The notes beneath the pieces are model-generated. The model was not told the DNA's origin. It made no database searches and saw only the letters and a program-made list of their open reading frames with translations. From the NCBI GenBank assembly GCA_028583605.1, contig CM053329.1:4898001-4962000 (forward strand): 64,000 nt of DNA. Direction: 5' to 3'. Position numbers and translations under genes: made by a program. Origin of the DNA: Dastarcus helophoroides. Its lineage: Eukaryota; Arthropoda; Insecta; Coleoptera; Bothrideridae. Position 1 is the first letter of the stretch. Every line of letters begins with the position of its first letter. Below, piece after piece: positions 13,781 through 25,960 of the stretch.

Positions 13781-15390
13781 TATCAAGCAAGTTGCCTCTC
13801 AACAAAGTTGTAACCAAGATTAACATCTTGGTTACAATTTAAATAAAAGAAAACTGTTGATTTTTGAAAACATTTTTTGATACACAATTATAAGTTATTC
13901 AAAATTCTAAAGATGTTACCTCATGACATTAACAAAAAAATAGGTTACCTAGTTGTTTTTACACAGACCTAATTAAAATTAAACTATTTAAACAGTCTTT
14001 TCAAAATAAATGGGCTTCGAAAATGGAGAAGTTTCTATTTTTTTCTTATTCACTAATTATAAATATTTAAATAAAATGATACATATATCTGAAAGAATCA
14101 TTAAAATATCTCTAGAAATGAAAAAGTTATGGACGTTTGAAGTTGCATTTGTAAGAATAAATTTCGTTACGCGATTTGACCTTATCCACGGAGGTAGAAC
14201 TACCCTTAAAACCGTTTATCAGTCGATAAAAAAATACGTGTCTCTTAGATTTCGGTCCTCTAAAACATATTCCACAATTAGCAAAATCCGCGAGCTTTTC
14301 TTCTTGTTCAGTGAGAGGTGATGCGACGATCTCGGACGGGTCAATGACGTCACACACACAGACGTTCGCGATAAAATACGTAAATTTCAATAATCTACTT
14401 CTGAGTCACTTATTAACGGATTTCAAAAATTTGTTGAGCGATTTATTAGTTTTGATCTATATTTTAAACTCATTACATTAAACATAATATTAGCAACAAC
14501 ATGAAATTTCTCCATTGATCAATAATTGCGACCTCTAAAGTGATAACATATCTACATACACACATACTGAGCAAATCAATTTCGTTTTCCAAAGGCGAAT
14601 TTTGTAATTAATGGCAGCAAATTGTATCGTGATTTAGAAAAAACTCTTCTCTATTCAAAACACTATCAAAAATTTCGAAAAATAATAATAAATAACAATA
14701 ATAATAATAATTAGCTATGCAGTAAAGCAAAATAAGTTAGTATCGATTTACCATTTAAATCAAACATGTAAAAATGTTTTAGTTTAACAGTCATCATATT
14801 TGTCATGTAATTGACGAAGTTATGGCGTATAAACTAAAAATTCGAAAAATCGTTTTCCATTTAGTTGAACAAGTTCCAAAACCTAATTTTTTAAATATTA
14901 AAGATGCCTTCCAGAATTGGCCGATTTTATCAATACGCACTATTCTAGCAATGAGAATGTATTTTGGTATTCTCTAGCATCGTCCATTATGCTGGAGTAC
15001 CGAGAGATTGGTGAGAGGTTCGCAACATTCCTTTTGTATTTCAAAATGCTAACTGGAGACCGTATTTTAGGCCCAAGAAATAAGGTAAAAAGGGAAGCAA
15101 ATTTTGAAATTAGGCAAAAACAAATAGCTTACAAAGGCACTTAAAAGGGAAAATACTCAAAAAAAGGCATTAAAAGATCAAAACCATAATTAAAAAGAAA
15201 AACAATTATTTAAATATTGGTTTCTTTCCATTGTAAAATTTCTGCGCCCTCACGGCAATAAATCGGGATAATTTAAAGGGTTTTTCTCTACATCGACAGA
15301 CATTCGGTAACGAGCTGTTGCTTTCACCAGCATTAGCGTGAATCTAGTTAAAGTCTTTAGTTTCTTCAAAAGATACATATTTCGAAAGAA
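13781..15390. other. Intergenic, no gene recognised
   Basis: AT-rich sequence. Open frames at 14010-14321 and 14127-14390 overlap on opposite strands and resemble no family I know. A short ATA/ATAATA run lies near 14690-14710. Nothing else supported. Confidence 0.4.
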
Positions 15391-15394
15391 TGTA

Positions 15395-17532
15395 CCGGGT
15401 GGCCAACTAAGAAAGGACGCCCGCTATATCTCAGCAACGAATCACTTTACATCTTTGGAAAAAAAAATCAATAAGAAAAGTGGCACTGAAAAATGGCTGG
15501 AAAATATTTTTTAATTTCTAAAATGACCGTTAGGTGGATAATGCGTAGGACTGAATAGAAAATTACAATTTTCTCAAAATTTTGACTAATTAAAGTATAT
15601 TGAAAATACATGGATTGTAACTCTAAGAGTAATTTCGACTTGTTTTTGTTTTACACTTTTTGTTCTATCTCTAAAAATAAAGTGGTGGGAAGACGTCCAA
15701 ATAATTTTTTTAAATACCCTTTACTTCAGTAAGCTCTAAGGAAATTTAACAAGTTTAGTCTCTATACGAAGAGGGTTATTTAATCTATCGAGGGTACTTT
15801 TATATCTTTTTATTTTAAAATTATTGTCGCTGCTACAGCGCGTTATATAAAATGGTAACATATTTCGCCATTTTTCTAAAAAAAATTAAATAAAATGATA
15901 TGTCAATTTTGATATCTTAAAATAGACAATTAAAAGCCCTTAATATCAGTAGAAACCGCAACTCGACATCTTTTGTCTAATAAATATTAGCAAACAAACT
16001 TTAAGTTATGAATTATCACATAGTTAGCCTGCAAAATTGGTAAGGTGACCCTTGAAAAAAGTTAACTGCTAAAATAAATAAAAAAATGCAAATCTTTATG
16101 ATTGCAATCGTGTTTACTACTTGCTCTACTCACTGAATTGGTGTTTCCGCTTTTATATTTCTTTATAAAACTAAAAAAATTTTAACAACTGAAAAAGCAT
16201 TTGACATACTAACCATTTATTTCGAATGCATGAAAATGCAACTAATGCTGCTAAATCTATGCGAGCAGTATCCCCAAAAATGTAATCAAAGTGAAAGAGT
16301 TTTCCTTCGACTGATACATCGCATGCGCACCACGGTAAATCTGTGTCTTCCTGTGTTTAGAAGATAACGTATAGGTCGCATCGAGCAAAATATTATAAAT
16401 GTTTTAGAGTACGTGAAATTTAATCCTCAGTTAAGTACTAGAACAATAGCTAATGACTTGGGGATATGCTGAACCACCGTTTCCAGGCACACATGGGTGT
16501 CAGTTTTCTTGACCATCCAGGTCCCCAGATCGGACTTACCTTGATTTTTATTTGTCAGGCGAATAAAAGACCTTGTTTTTGCCAAGAAGTCTACAAAAGA
16601 AACGACATGATCGAAAGAATAAAAAACACTATTTAGAGTGGTAGAATTGTCAATGGCAACAGTTGAATTTGCAGTGTTGTTCATTCGTCAGAGGATTCAC
16701 TGTATGAAAATGATGGACTGCAGTCAGTTTGAACATCTAGGGCTCCAATCAATAGACGATATTTATTTAACCTTTTTAATGTAATGCATTGACTTTTCTT
16801 TACTTTTTTGAACATTAATTTGTTTCTTCGATTAGTTTTTTAAATTATTCACTGTTATTACTATAAAATCATTGTAGGTATTGTAATTACTTCTTTTTAC
16901 AATATATAAAACAAATTTTAAACATCCTCTGATGGTAAACCACGTCATTAAGCTTTTACGTTACTAAAACTTTACTTGCCAATATCTCCGGTTAGACAAA
17001 GGATATCAAGTTGCAGTTTTCACTGATATCTAGGGCTTTAAATTCTCCATTTTAAAATATCATTTTATCTAATTTTTCAAAAGAAAACGGCGAAATATGT
17101 TACCATTTTGTATAACGCGCTGTAGCAGCGAAAATAATTTTAAAATAAAAACATATGTAACTGCCTTTGGTAAAATACATAACACTCTTTCTATGGGGAC
17201 AAAATTTCTAAATTACATGAAAGCTAACTAAAGTAAATGGTATTTAAAAAATTTTTTTCGATGTCTCCCCACCACTTTATTTTTAAAGATAGAACAAAAA
17301 GTGTAAAACAAAAACAAGTCAAAATTACTCTAGGATTACAATGCATCTATTTTCAATATACCTTAATTAAGCAAAATTTCGAGAAAATTCTAATTTTCTA
17401 TTCATTTTGGAACTTCAAAAATATTTTCCAGCAACTTTTCAGGGCCACTTTTGTACTGAGTTTTTTTTTTAAAGTTGTGGGATGATTCGTTGCTGAGATA
17501 TTGCCGGCGTCCTTTCTTAGTTGGCCACCCGG
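15395..17532. mobile_element. Long-arm foldback DNA element
   Basis: Two inverted arms of roughly 600 bp (about 15395-16000 and 16940-17532) enclose about 0.9 kb. The outermost bases are CCGGGTGGCCAACTAAG and its complement, each next to a TA that could be the target duplication. The arms match throughout, for example AAAGTGGTGGG / CCCACCACTTT and GCTACAGCGCGTTATA / TATAACGCGCTGTAGC. The centre has one open frame on the minus strand (16427-16684, 85 codons) with no recognisable domain. No transposase was identified, so the element is presumably non-autonomous. Confidence 0.8.
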
Positions 17533-18240
17533 TACATCTTCTATAATATTACCTATTTTTGGGAGAGAAAAATAATGCAGCAAATTATTTTTACGATAAA
17601 AAGCATAAACAGCATATTTTCTCGTAGTTTTTCTTCCTTCAGGATTATTTTTTGCAATAAAAGAATTACGAAAATTGGGACACTTAATTAATCTAGAGTT
17701 CTAATAAATATATTTACACATTTTTTAAAAGAGCTTACATGATAGATTTGTTTTTATTTACTTACACAAGTTAGTTTAAAGATAAATTTTAGAAGATGAA
17801 TATTCTTCGGGTAATCTTATCATTTTACCCCAACATCTGTTTTTATCTAGAAATTAACATAAATAAAAACAACCTAGTTCAATTGCCCTGCATCACAAAA
17901 CCTGACAAAATTTAAAAGGAACTAAGTGGGTCAAACGAGTAATTGTTTTTAAATTACATTTCTTGGAAATTTATATTTGAAGCATTTATTGTTATAATGA
18001 TAAAAAACCACTGTGTATGTCATTACCCTTATTTTATCAAGTACATATTTCTGGTTAAATTCTTCAGAGGTGTAAATGCACTTCAAAAAATCCAAAGAAA
18101 AGGATAAATAGGCTTGACTTTTTTTCAAAGTGGGTTCGAATCATATAACAAAAGACAAAAATCGAGCGAAATTGAAATTTAAGCAATAACGCATGAAAAG
18201 CGCCAAAAAAGGTAAAAAGGTGGGATCATAGGATTTTACC
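17533..18240. other. Intergenic, no gene recognised
   Basis: AT-rich sequence between the foldback element and the transposase fragment. Nothing supported. Confidence 0.4.
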
Positions 18241-18500
18241 TAAAATCCGGCCGCTGATGATAACCCTCCAAATGTTCCAAAGGCACGTCCAACTGAAAAC
18301 TTTTGGACAATAATGAGTAAAAAGGTCTATCGTAAATGCGGAAAGACCAGAAATGGAAAACGCCTAGGTACGATGCCGAATTTTTCAAAATATTTGAGAA
18401 CTAGATAATTTGTCTGTCCAACACTTATGCAACAGTCAGATAAAAATTGGGTGCCATCGAAGGTTTTGGAACTTTAAGTATAATTTGAATGTTGTTAATC
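18241..18500 (+). pseudogene. Tc1/pogo-type transposase C-terminal fragment
   Basis: One frame reads DDNPPNVPKARPTENFW then KKVYRK, the conserved block around the last catalytic acidic residue (Glu in RP-x-ENFW) of DDE transposases in the Tc1/IS630/pogo group. Beyond a stop near 18404 and after a shift, residues resembling the family C-terminus (TVR-x-KLGAIEGFGTLS) continue. The upstream catalytic residues are absent. This is a short relic and the subfamily cannot be assigned. Confidence 0.6.
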
Positions 18501-18819
18501 ATATGCTAGGGAAAATATTTCTAATAAATGCTTCCCACAAACTTTTTTATTATTTTTTGTATATATTGTGGTCAGAATTTTTTCCGAAAACTTTTGTTAC
18601 ATACCTTATAATATTCTTCATTTGGGATTTGGTATACAAATACCAAATATATAAATGTTATGGCAAAAAGTCAAGATCTACGCTTTTCTCGACAAAAGAG
18701 CAAACCACTTCGACGCTACAATTTAATTTTAAACTAAAAATTTTCTACCTCTCTTCCTACATTTTGAATTTGCACAATTTCTGAGTTTCTAAGATTTTAT
18801 CCTGATTTTGTTTTATTGA

Positions 18820-18978
18820 ACGGACTTGGTTATCCTCAAAAATTGAAATACAAATCTTGTCCCCTGAAACCAAGAAAGATTAAAATCGATCGATCGAAAC
18901 GCGTTAGAGTAACCTTTGTTGTATTTTTTAATCTTTCTTGGGTTCAGGGGACAAGATTTGTGTTTCAATTTCTGAATT
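18820..18978. repeat. Palindromic repeat, shortened copy
   Basis: Arms ACAAATCTTGTCCCCTGAAA and its complement (ending about 18978) enclose a small centre with GATCGAAACGCGTTAGAG. Compared with the copy at 29.8 kb, one inner arm and the first half of the hammerhead-like core are deleted. Confidence 0.75.
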
Positions 18979-19439
18979 TTTTCTCAAAATTTGTTTCTTA
19001 AAGTTTTTATTTTAGAATAAACGACTAATATTTCTTTTCAATTTTCTTTAGGAATGCTTTTCAATATTAAACATTTCGATGATTGTTGAAGGTAAATATT
19101 TTCAACACTAGCAGGTTCGGCTGTTCTATTGCAGAACATTTAATTGACACTAAAAATAAGAATTCAAATTTGAGACTTTGATCTTAAAATTATCATTTTC
19201 AATTTGCAATTCGTAATTTGAAATGAAAAAACTCAAAATTGCACCTTTAAAAATTACACAATAAAAATTTCTGTGCCTTTTTGATATTAATCCATAAATT
19301 TCTTCCCTTTCTTATTTAAAATTTAAAATGAATGAATTTCCAATTTATGTCTGCGGCATAAAGCAAAAATTTCGGCTTAAACTCTAAACTATCGATTTTT
19401 TTTTCTTAAATGTAAAAAGGATTTTCACTAATTTTGAAA

Positions 19440-19620
19440 AATTTATATACAAATCTTGTCCCCTGAAACCAAGAAAGATTAAAAAACCCAACAACAGTTG
19501 CTCTAACGCGTTTCGATAACTAAACTATCATCGTCAGAGAGATACTGCGAAAATCTCTCTGAAGAAGATCGCTTGGAAAATCGATAACTTGACAACTGTT
19601 GTGTTTTTTTATCTTTTGTT
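19440..19620. repeat. Palindromic repeat, diverged copy
   Basis: The left arm keeps CAAATCTTGTCCCCTGAAAC...CTCTAACGCGTTTCG. The right arm is strongly diverged but keeps TCTCTCTGAAGAAGATCGCTTGG and TGTTGTG. The left arm, read on the minus strand, contains a well preserved hammerhead-like motif (19501-19541). Confidence 0.7.
19501..19541 (-). ncRNA. Hammerhead-ribozyme-like motif, copy B
   Basis: On the minus strand the 41 bases read as stem I CTCT, core CTGACGA, one unpaired T, stem II GATAGT / GTTATC (Watson-Crick and wobble pairs) around TTA, core GAAA, palindromic CGCG, TT and then AGAG, which closes stem I. Position 7 of the core is C here and A in the 29.8-kb copies, and this is the one base of CUGANGA that may vary. 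Odd points are the extra U after CUGANGA and the very short stem III. Activity is not shown. Confidence 0.5.
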
Positions 19621-20424
19621 TATCCAGAATTAATTTTTCAAAATAATCAAGGACCAGTTCGTTCCACCAAAATTAATTAATTAATTTATTTATTTCGTAA
19701 AATTTTGGTGTTAAAATTGGTTTTCTTCTCCCATTTTTGAACTTGAAATTTCAACTAACATTTTGAGTTGAAAAGCGAAATATTGATTTTAATCCAATTG
19801 CTTCCTGAAGCCGATATTTTAAAGTACCGAAATTCTAACCTTTTCTTAGTTAATACTTATTAGAAGCCAAATATTGAAGAATTGAAAGAAAAAAAAGATT
19901 GAATTTGGCTAAAACTTTTTTAATAATAACGCCATGTAACAGAGTTAATAATTAAAAGTTAGAAAATTTAATTTTTTATTCTTTTGGGTAATAAATTCTG
20001 CTTTTTAAATACTTTTGGGACTTTTTACTTTACAAATAAAAACACTATAATAAAAGAAAATTGTTTGCAAGTTCGTGAGACACGTTGCAGCAGTTTCGTA
20101 TCAATTTAAACGTGAATACTTTTATCATAACTCAGACGTATGTATATCCACATAAAAGACACAAAGTCACATACATGTACTAATACATGTATGGAGATTT
20201 ATGTCGATACAAATTCAGATACTTGTCAATCTAAACACAGCTTTGGAAGATATACTTAATTGGAAGATGTCTACAAAATCGTCCATATGCATTCGTACAA
20301 ATTCTTAATAAAAGGCCACTTCTGCGCGATGCATCCAAGAGGGGGAACAATCTTGATTTCCAAATTGACTTGCGGAAGACACGACCTTTTCCACAACGGC
20401 TTCGAAGCAACCAACATAGTCAAA

Positions 20425-21066
20425 ATGGCTTCGCATCTTGTCAACGTGTTTCTTTTATTCTTAATCGTTTATTTTTGTGTTAGTGACATTGTAAAACCAA
20501 AAGATAATACCACAAAATGTGACGAAGTTCCTGACCACGTATTGGAAAAAATTATGGGCGCAGCTTACAATTCCAGGTACATGAGCATCACAATTCCTTT
20601 TTATGTGGAAGAAAGTCCAAATAAAAGCGTTAAGAGAGGCACCTACATTGAAGAGGATTTCGCCGTGGAAGAACATTACGCTGTAGAATTAGAAGATATA
20701 CCTGCTTGGGAAATGAATCACGTTTCAGGACCGAAGAAACGCATTAAGCGCGATATCAATTTTCTGCGAGAATGGCACTGCGATCAAAAGGTGCATTGGG
20801 TGGACTTGGGCCGCAGCTATTTTCCCAGATACATTCGCCACGTAGAATGCTCTAGCAAGTACTGTTGGTTTAACGTTTTCAGATGCAAAGCTCGCTCATT
20901 TACCGTCAAAGTATTACGAAGAAGACAAGACAAGTGCGTAATTGTGGACCCTGGAAATCTGGTTTCATATGTTGGTACCGCCGGGCTTCCCCATGATTTG
21001 AAAGAAATGTGGGTATGGGAGGAACGAGCAGTCAGTTTTTGCTGTGAATGTGTTATCGGTGAGTAG
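20425..21066 (+). CDS. trk: Trunk-like secreted ligand (Trunk/PTTH family)
   Basis: 213 residues if this ATG (context CAAAATGG) is used. The open frame extends 55 codons further upstream, but this Met is followed directly by a hydrophobic signal peptide (about residues 4-20). A noggin-like block, LEKIMGAAYNSRYMSI, lies at 40-55. A furin-type site KKRIKR ends at residue 109. The mature part has eight cysteines (119, 142, 147, 154, 171, 206, 207, 209) and the Trunk-type core WVDLGRSYFPRY, RSFTVKVLRRR and SFCCEC. Trunk is the extracellular ligand of the Torso receptor tyrosine kinase, which patterns embryo termini; its paralogue PTTH uses the same receptor. I prefer Trunk on the FPRY-x-R core. 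The last sense codons run into GTGAGTAG, so a splice donor overlaps the stop and a further exon cannot be excluded. No operon-like neighbours. Confidence 0.78.
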   Translation: MASHLVNVFLLFLIVYFCVSDIVKPKDNTTKCDEVPDHVLEKIMGAAYNSRYMSITIPFYVEESPNKSVKRGTYIEEDFAVEEHYAVELEDIPAWEMNHVSGPKKRIKRDINFLREWHCDQKVHWVDLGRSYFPRYIRHVECSSKYCWFNVFRCKARSFTVKVLRRRQDKCVIVDPGNLVSYVGTAGLPHDLKEMWVWEERAVSFCCECVIGE

Positions 21067-23506
21067 ATAGTGTGTAATTTTTTTGCAGTTTATTATAACT
21101 TTTTGTTAAATAAGTAAAATTCAATTTTTAGGAATAATTTTCAAAATTCAGAATCTATCGTATATTAAATAGAAACACAACTAATATCTAATAGTTGGCT
21201 GTTGCAAATAATACTTAATGTTTTGATAAAATCTATTTGTCGTTCATAAACATGGATATTTTAACATAACATCGACGTTTAATAATTCGCGTACAGAAGT
21301 GTAATGCTATTTCTTTTGGTAAATATGTATTATTTCACAATAATTTGGTTTTATCGAATACTCTGTATTTAAAATTTTTTAATTTTTTTTTAATAATAAT
21401 TGACACATCGATTAACACTATTGAGCGTTAGATGTAATATTAGTTTTCTTTTATTTTGAAAACTTGATTTTTTTTGTGACTAGTGATTTTCATAGGTGGA
21501 CACTATATTGCCAAAGTTATTTTTTTAGGAGTTTTTTTGCTCAATCTGATAAGAGACAATAAATGAACAGAATATGAAAATAACTTTTGTTTGCTTGCAA
21601 AATAAGAATAATTATTAAGTGTTAAATAAACAATATTTAATTCCCAATTTTCAAATTGTGTTGCTTGTGTTGTTTGTAAAGGTTTAGGATGGTCATCAAT
21701 AATTGAAAAGAAACTGTCCTTTAGAAAGTATCATAGCATGATTCGAAAGTTACAGGAATTTCAAGTTTAAAGGAGAAAATTCTAGAAAAAGGTGAAAATA
21801 TTCATTTTAAAATTATAATTTTCGGAAAACATCAACTGCACTTTAAACTGATTATTTTAAGAGGATCAAAATTTTCAGAAATTATACTCAACATTTATTT
21901 TAAAAAAAAGATCTTTGAGTTTATAAATATTACGGGAAATTTTAGGAAAAAAAACTTAATTTTGGGAATGTCTCAAACCTACATAAGGAAGAGTCGTTGC
22001 ATTTAAAGACCAAACAGTGTTACCAATGGTCAAATTATTATTCTGCAAAAAACTCGAAGTTGTATTAGTTAACAATTTTCTCTAAATTTTGGGTTTGAAG
22101 CTCAAATTTTGCTTTTAAAGACGAAAGTTTCATTTCACACTGTGTAAGTTTTAATCTAAATTTTCAGCTCAAAGTCCTAAGGTCGAATTTCTACATTTAT
22201 TTATAATCGATATTTCGAGATTTGATCCCAAATGTGAACACGAAACGAAAAAACATCGGAATTAATGAATGTCTATAAAATTTCGGTCGTTTCTCTAGTG
22301 CTGCCGAAATTTTGAGAAAAATTTTCTCTTCAAATTTTTAGTTTGGTGAAAGTAGAAGTTTCAAATTTAAAGTCGAATTTTCTAAAAAAAGCTTGGAATA
22401 TTATTTAATGTTTTACAAAAATACCATTTTAACGACAAAGTCGAATTTTTAATTTCAGTCTGAAAAATTCAACTTTCAATACTCAAAATTTATAAAATTG
22501 ATTTAAGACTTTATTAGAAATTTACATATTAAAATTAAAATTTTAAAAAAGAAATTTTCAGAAAAAACTGGAAGATAATAAAAAAATTCCGATTTAAAAG
22601 TTTCTGAATAAAATTAATTGTTCAGGTTTAATTGGATTGAAACAAAAACACTCAATTTTGAAGTTGTAGTTTTTAGGATTCCGAAGCGTTTATTGTTCAT
22701 GGATCTAAAAATTTACTGAATACATATTTTGATTTTGTAAAATAATATTAAAGCAAAAATACCAGACGCATTTTTTCTTGAGACATTGCTTTCTAGATAG
22801 TTTTAAATTTTAAAAGTTTAAATTTCGGGAATGCCTTAAAACTTTTACATTAAATTTAGTTCTTTTTAATATTTTGATTTCAAAAGCCGAAAAACCTAAA
22901 ATTTTAAATATATGAGTTTTTATTAAAAAAAACAAAAACTGAAATTAAATTCAAATATTGTTTGGATTCATTGAGAATATGTCAGTTTCGAGTTATTTAT
23001 TTAGAATGAAGACCAATCTTAAAATAATTCTGGATTTTTTACAAATTTATCTGATTTACTTTTCAGAAATTTCGATCTTTTTTCTGGTTAAAATTTAAAA
23101 TGTTTCTTTTTAATTTTAGAAGAAAATGTCAAGAAAAAATGTATAGACAAAAGTTGAAGCTCCAAGAATAAGCTTTAAAATGATGAAAGTAAATTAGAAA
23201 TTTCGAATTACTTCAAAATGAGTCGAGAATAGAAATTTTGAATTTTAAATTTCGAAATTTTTAAGTCGACAGCTCAGGAGAAGTCACAATTTGAAGCTTA
23301 CCCAAAAATTATTTAATTTTTTGAAATTCCAATTTATAAAAGACAGAATTTGTCAAAATATTCATGAAATTTTTAAAAATTTCTTTTGGAAAACAAAGAA
23401 ATTTCGAGAAAATTCTGAAGAGACTTAAAGAATTTTAAATTTTTTAAACGTTGGGAAAGAAGTTTAGAATTTTCGATTTTTTTTTGTTTACGAATAAACA
23501 TGTTAA
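21067..23506. other. Intergenic; A/T-rich degenerate repeat from about 21.7 kb
   Basis: The 3' flank of the Trunk-like gene, with an AATAAA near 21558 as a possible poly(A) signal if the transcript ends there. From about 21.7 to 23.46 kb the sequence is the AAATTTCGA-word filler seen elsewhere in the window. No other gene. Confidence 0.45.
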
Positions 23507-24250
23507 AACAGACAGGCAGCCCTTAAGGCCTTGAGGAATGTGAAAACAAACTCAGTGCTGGTATGGAACTGCCACCTAGCTTTAGAACGTCTATCACAGG
23601 AGAATATAATTGATCTAATGTGGATCAAAGGACATTCTGGGAAAGGGGGAAACGAACGCGTTGACAAATTGGCGGGGAAGGGTTCGCAGGGACAATTCGT
23701 TGGACCAGAACCAACCCTTCCCCTGGCGAGATCAACCGTAAGATCCCTACTTAATGAAGAAATTTATCGTAAACACAAAGCCATATGGGCATCAATAACA
23801 ACATGCCGACAAACTCACGCATTCATTAGAATGCCGTGCAGGGAAAGGGCAAAACTATGCCTACAACCTTCAAGGAATAACCTCAAGAAACTTGTAGGGA
23901 TTTAGACAGGTCACTATCGATTAAACAAACACCTTCAAAGAATGGGAATTATAAACGACCCGAGTTGTAGGGGGTGTTTAGAAGAAGATGAGAGTGTCGA
24001 GCACGTGATGTGTCACTGCCCGCCACTAGCATCAATTAGAGGATCCACGCTGGAGGACTTTTGGCCTAGTGTGGCCAGTTTGAGAGAGGCGCATCCAAGA
24101 GACGTTCTTCAGTTTGTCAACAAGGTTGGGTGGCTGAATGAATGACCAAGGACACCTCAATCACGGGAATAGCACAATGGGCTCGAAAAGGGTGGCCTAA
24201 GTGCTGGCCTAAACTTTAGGCAACTCACAAGGAATCCAAAATCCAATCCA
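23507..24250 (+). pseudogene. LINE-type retrotransposon 3' fragment (RNase H and CCHC-like tail)
   Basis: One frame, interrupted by a stop at 23903-23905, reads QAALKALRNV, then IIDLMWIKGHSGKGGNERVD, the RNase H motif with the conserved GH-S-x4-GNE-x-AD block. It continues after the stop with TGHYRLNKHLQRMGI and a Cys/His cluster CRGCLEEDESVEHVMCHCP, a C-terminal arrangement typical of non-LTR elements that carry RNase H. The sequence is truncated at the 5' side, as is usual for LINE insertions, and no reverse transcriptase remains. I see no poly(A) tail, so the 3' end is approximate. Confidence 0.8.
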
Positions 24251-24399
24251 AACGTGTTAAAATTGAAAATTATTTATTTTTAGTATCAACTTCAAAGTTA
24301 GAGTTTTTTATTTTTAAAAATTTGTTGTTTTTGTTCGAGAGCACTTTAATTTTACTTCTAGGTTTCTAATACAGACGTTAGCAAAGTAACGTTTTTTAG

Positions 24400-25960
24400 T
24401 ATATCAGCCACTGTTACAATTTTTAAAGGATGATTTTGTTTCAGATCAAACTGATAAAGCTGGTTCAGCCTGAAAAAACCAGATTTATGCCATCAACAAA
24501 TTGGACCATAGTGTTAAGTATTTGTAATTTTATTTTAGGCTTAATTGTGTTTTGTGTTTTCTGAGTTATTTATAATTAATACAACTACTGTAGATACCTA
24601 CTTAGCAGTTATAAAATATAAGAATTGTTCAGCCTGAAAGCAGGTTAATGGAATTGATAAACAGGATAATATGTTTTATAGTGTTAAGTAATGCCGATTT
24701 TACCCTATTCGCATCATATTTATTATGTTTTGTATTTTATGTCATTATTTTAGCGTGTTCTTAAACATGAATATTATTGTTTCCGAGTTTATGATGAGAT
24801 TATTTTCGTTATTACTAGTGAGAGATTTCAATTTATTTTTATACCTACTGTGTTTTGTATTTATGTGTTTATTTTATTGTAACTACTCGTGAATTTTTAA
24901 TTCTATGAGTTTCTGTATTTCTAGTGCAATATTTTATGGCTAAACTATTTATGTAGTAATGTACAACAACTACAGAATAAAAATTGCATCTGTTTGAACA
25001 AAAAAGCCGAATAGGATTAGCAAATTAGTGTTTAATATGTTTTTTTTTAGTGTATTAATCTATGATTTTTTGAGAGGTTCTAGTTTACTTTTATATTGGT
25101 TTTGTATTTTGTGTGTTTATTTTGATGTATTCGTGAATTTGCCTTTCTATGTGTTCATCATAAATTTTCCTTTCTGATTTTATCATGACTGATTCATTTT
25201 CTATATTTCTAGTACAATATTTCATGCCAACTAATAATTATGGTTCAGCGCAATGTTCAAATTAATATAGACTTAATAATAACTACAGGATATAAAATTG
25301 CATCTGTCTGAAAACAAAAACTGAATGGGGTTGATGACAAAGGCATTAGACTATTTTCTTGTTAAATATATTTTCTCTATAATGTTTTATAAGTTTATTT
25401 TAGTGTATTAGTGGTGGAGGGATATATACATTTAAGCATTTTCAATATCGTTTTATACATATAATCACTTAGGGAATAATTTTTAGATATTGATTTGTTG
25501 CCCGGACCCAAAATGAGTTTTGTTAAAAAAAAATTTTTAACATGGTAGTTCTTTTCATAGTTTTAGGTATTTTTTATTTGTGGATTTAGTGGTATGTATT
25601 CTATGTGTTTATTTTATCCTATTAATGATGATGATTCCATCTATGACTTCATTTACGTATTTTTAATACGATATCTGATTAATTATATTATTTTATATTT
25701 TGATGTATAAAACAGGTCTCTTGAATGGACGAGAATGATAATATATTTATAATGGTGTTTTAATATATTAATATTACATTGTATTTGGAAATTTTTGTGT
25801 TTATTGTAATAATTAGATGAGTTTCAGTTATGTGTGTTTATACCCTTTGTATTTTTATGGTCCAATTATTTCTAATAAATTATATACTTAACAAATGCAG
25901 TGTGTTATTATTGTTTAGTAACTTTATACAAATAACGTTACACATGTAGTTACCTGTACT
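24400..25960 (+). repeat. Degenerate tandem-like repeat region
   Basis: Words such as TTTTGTATTTTGTGTGTTTATTTTA, TATTTCTAGTACAATATTTCATG, AACTACAG-A-ATAAAATTGCATCTG and TTCAGCCTGAAA recur several times at roughly 200-350-bp spacing in the same orientation. The copies are diverged and of unequal length. No coding region. Confidence 0.5.

Noticed and set aside
18410..18784. 124-codon open frame, hydrophobic and aromatic
   Set aside because: Overlaps the transposase relic in another frame; composition follows AT-rich DNA.
20260..20424. Upstream 55-codon extension of the Trunk-like frame
   Set aside because: The internal ATG has better context and is followed directly by a signal peptide; the extension would place that peptide inside the protein.
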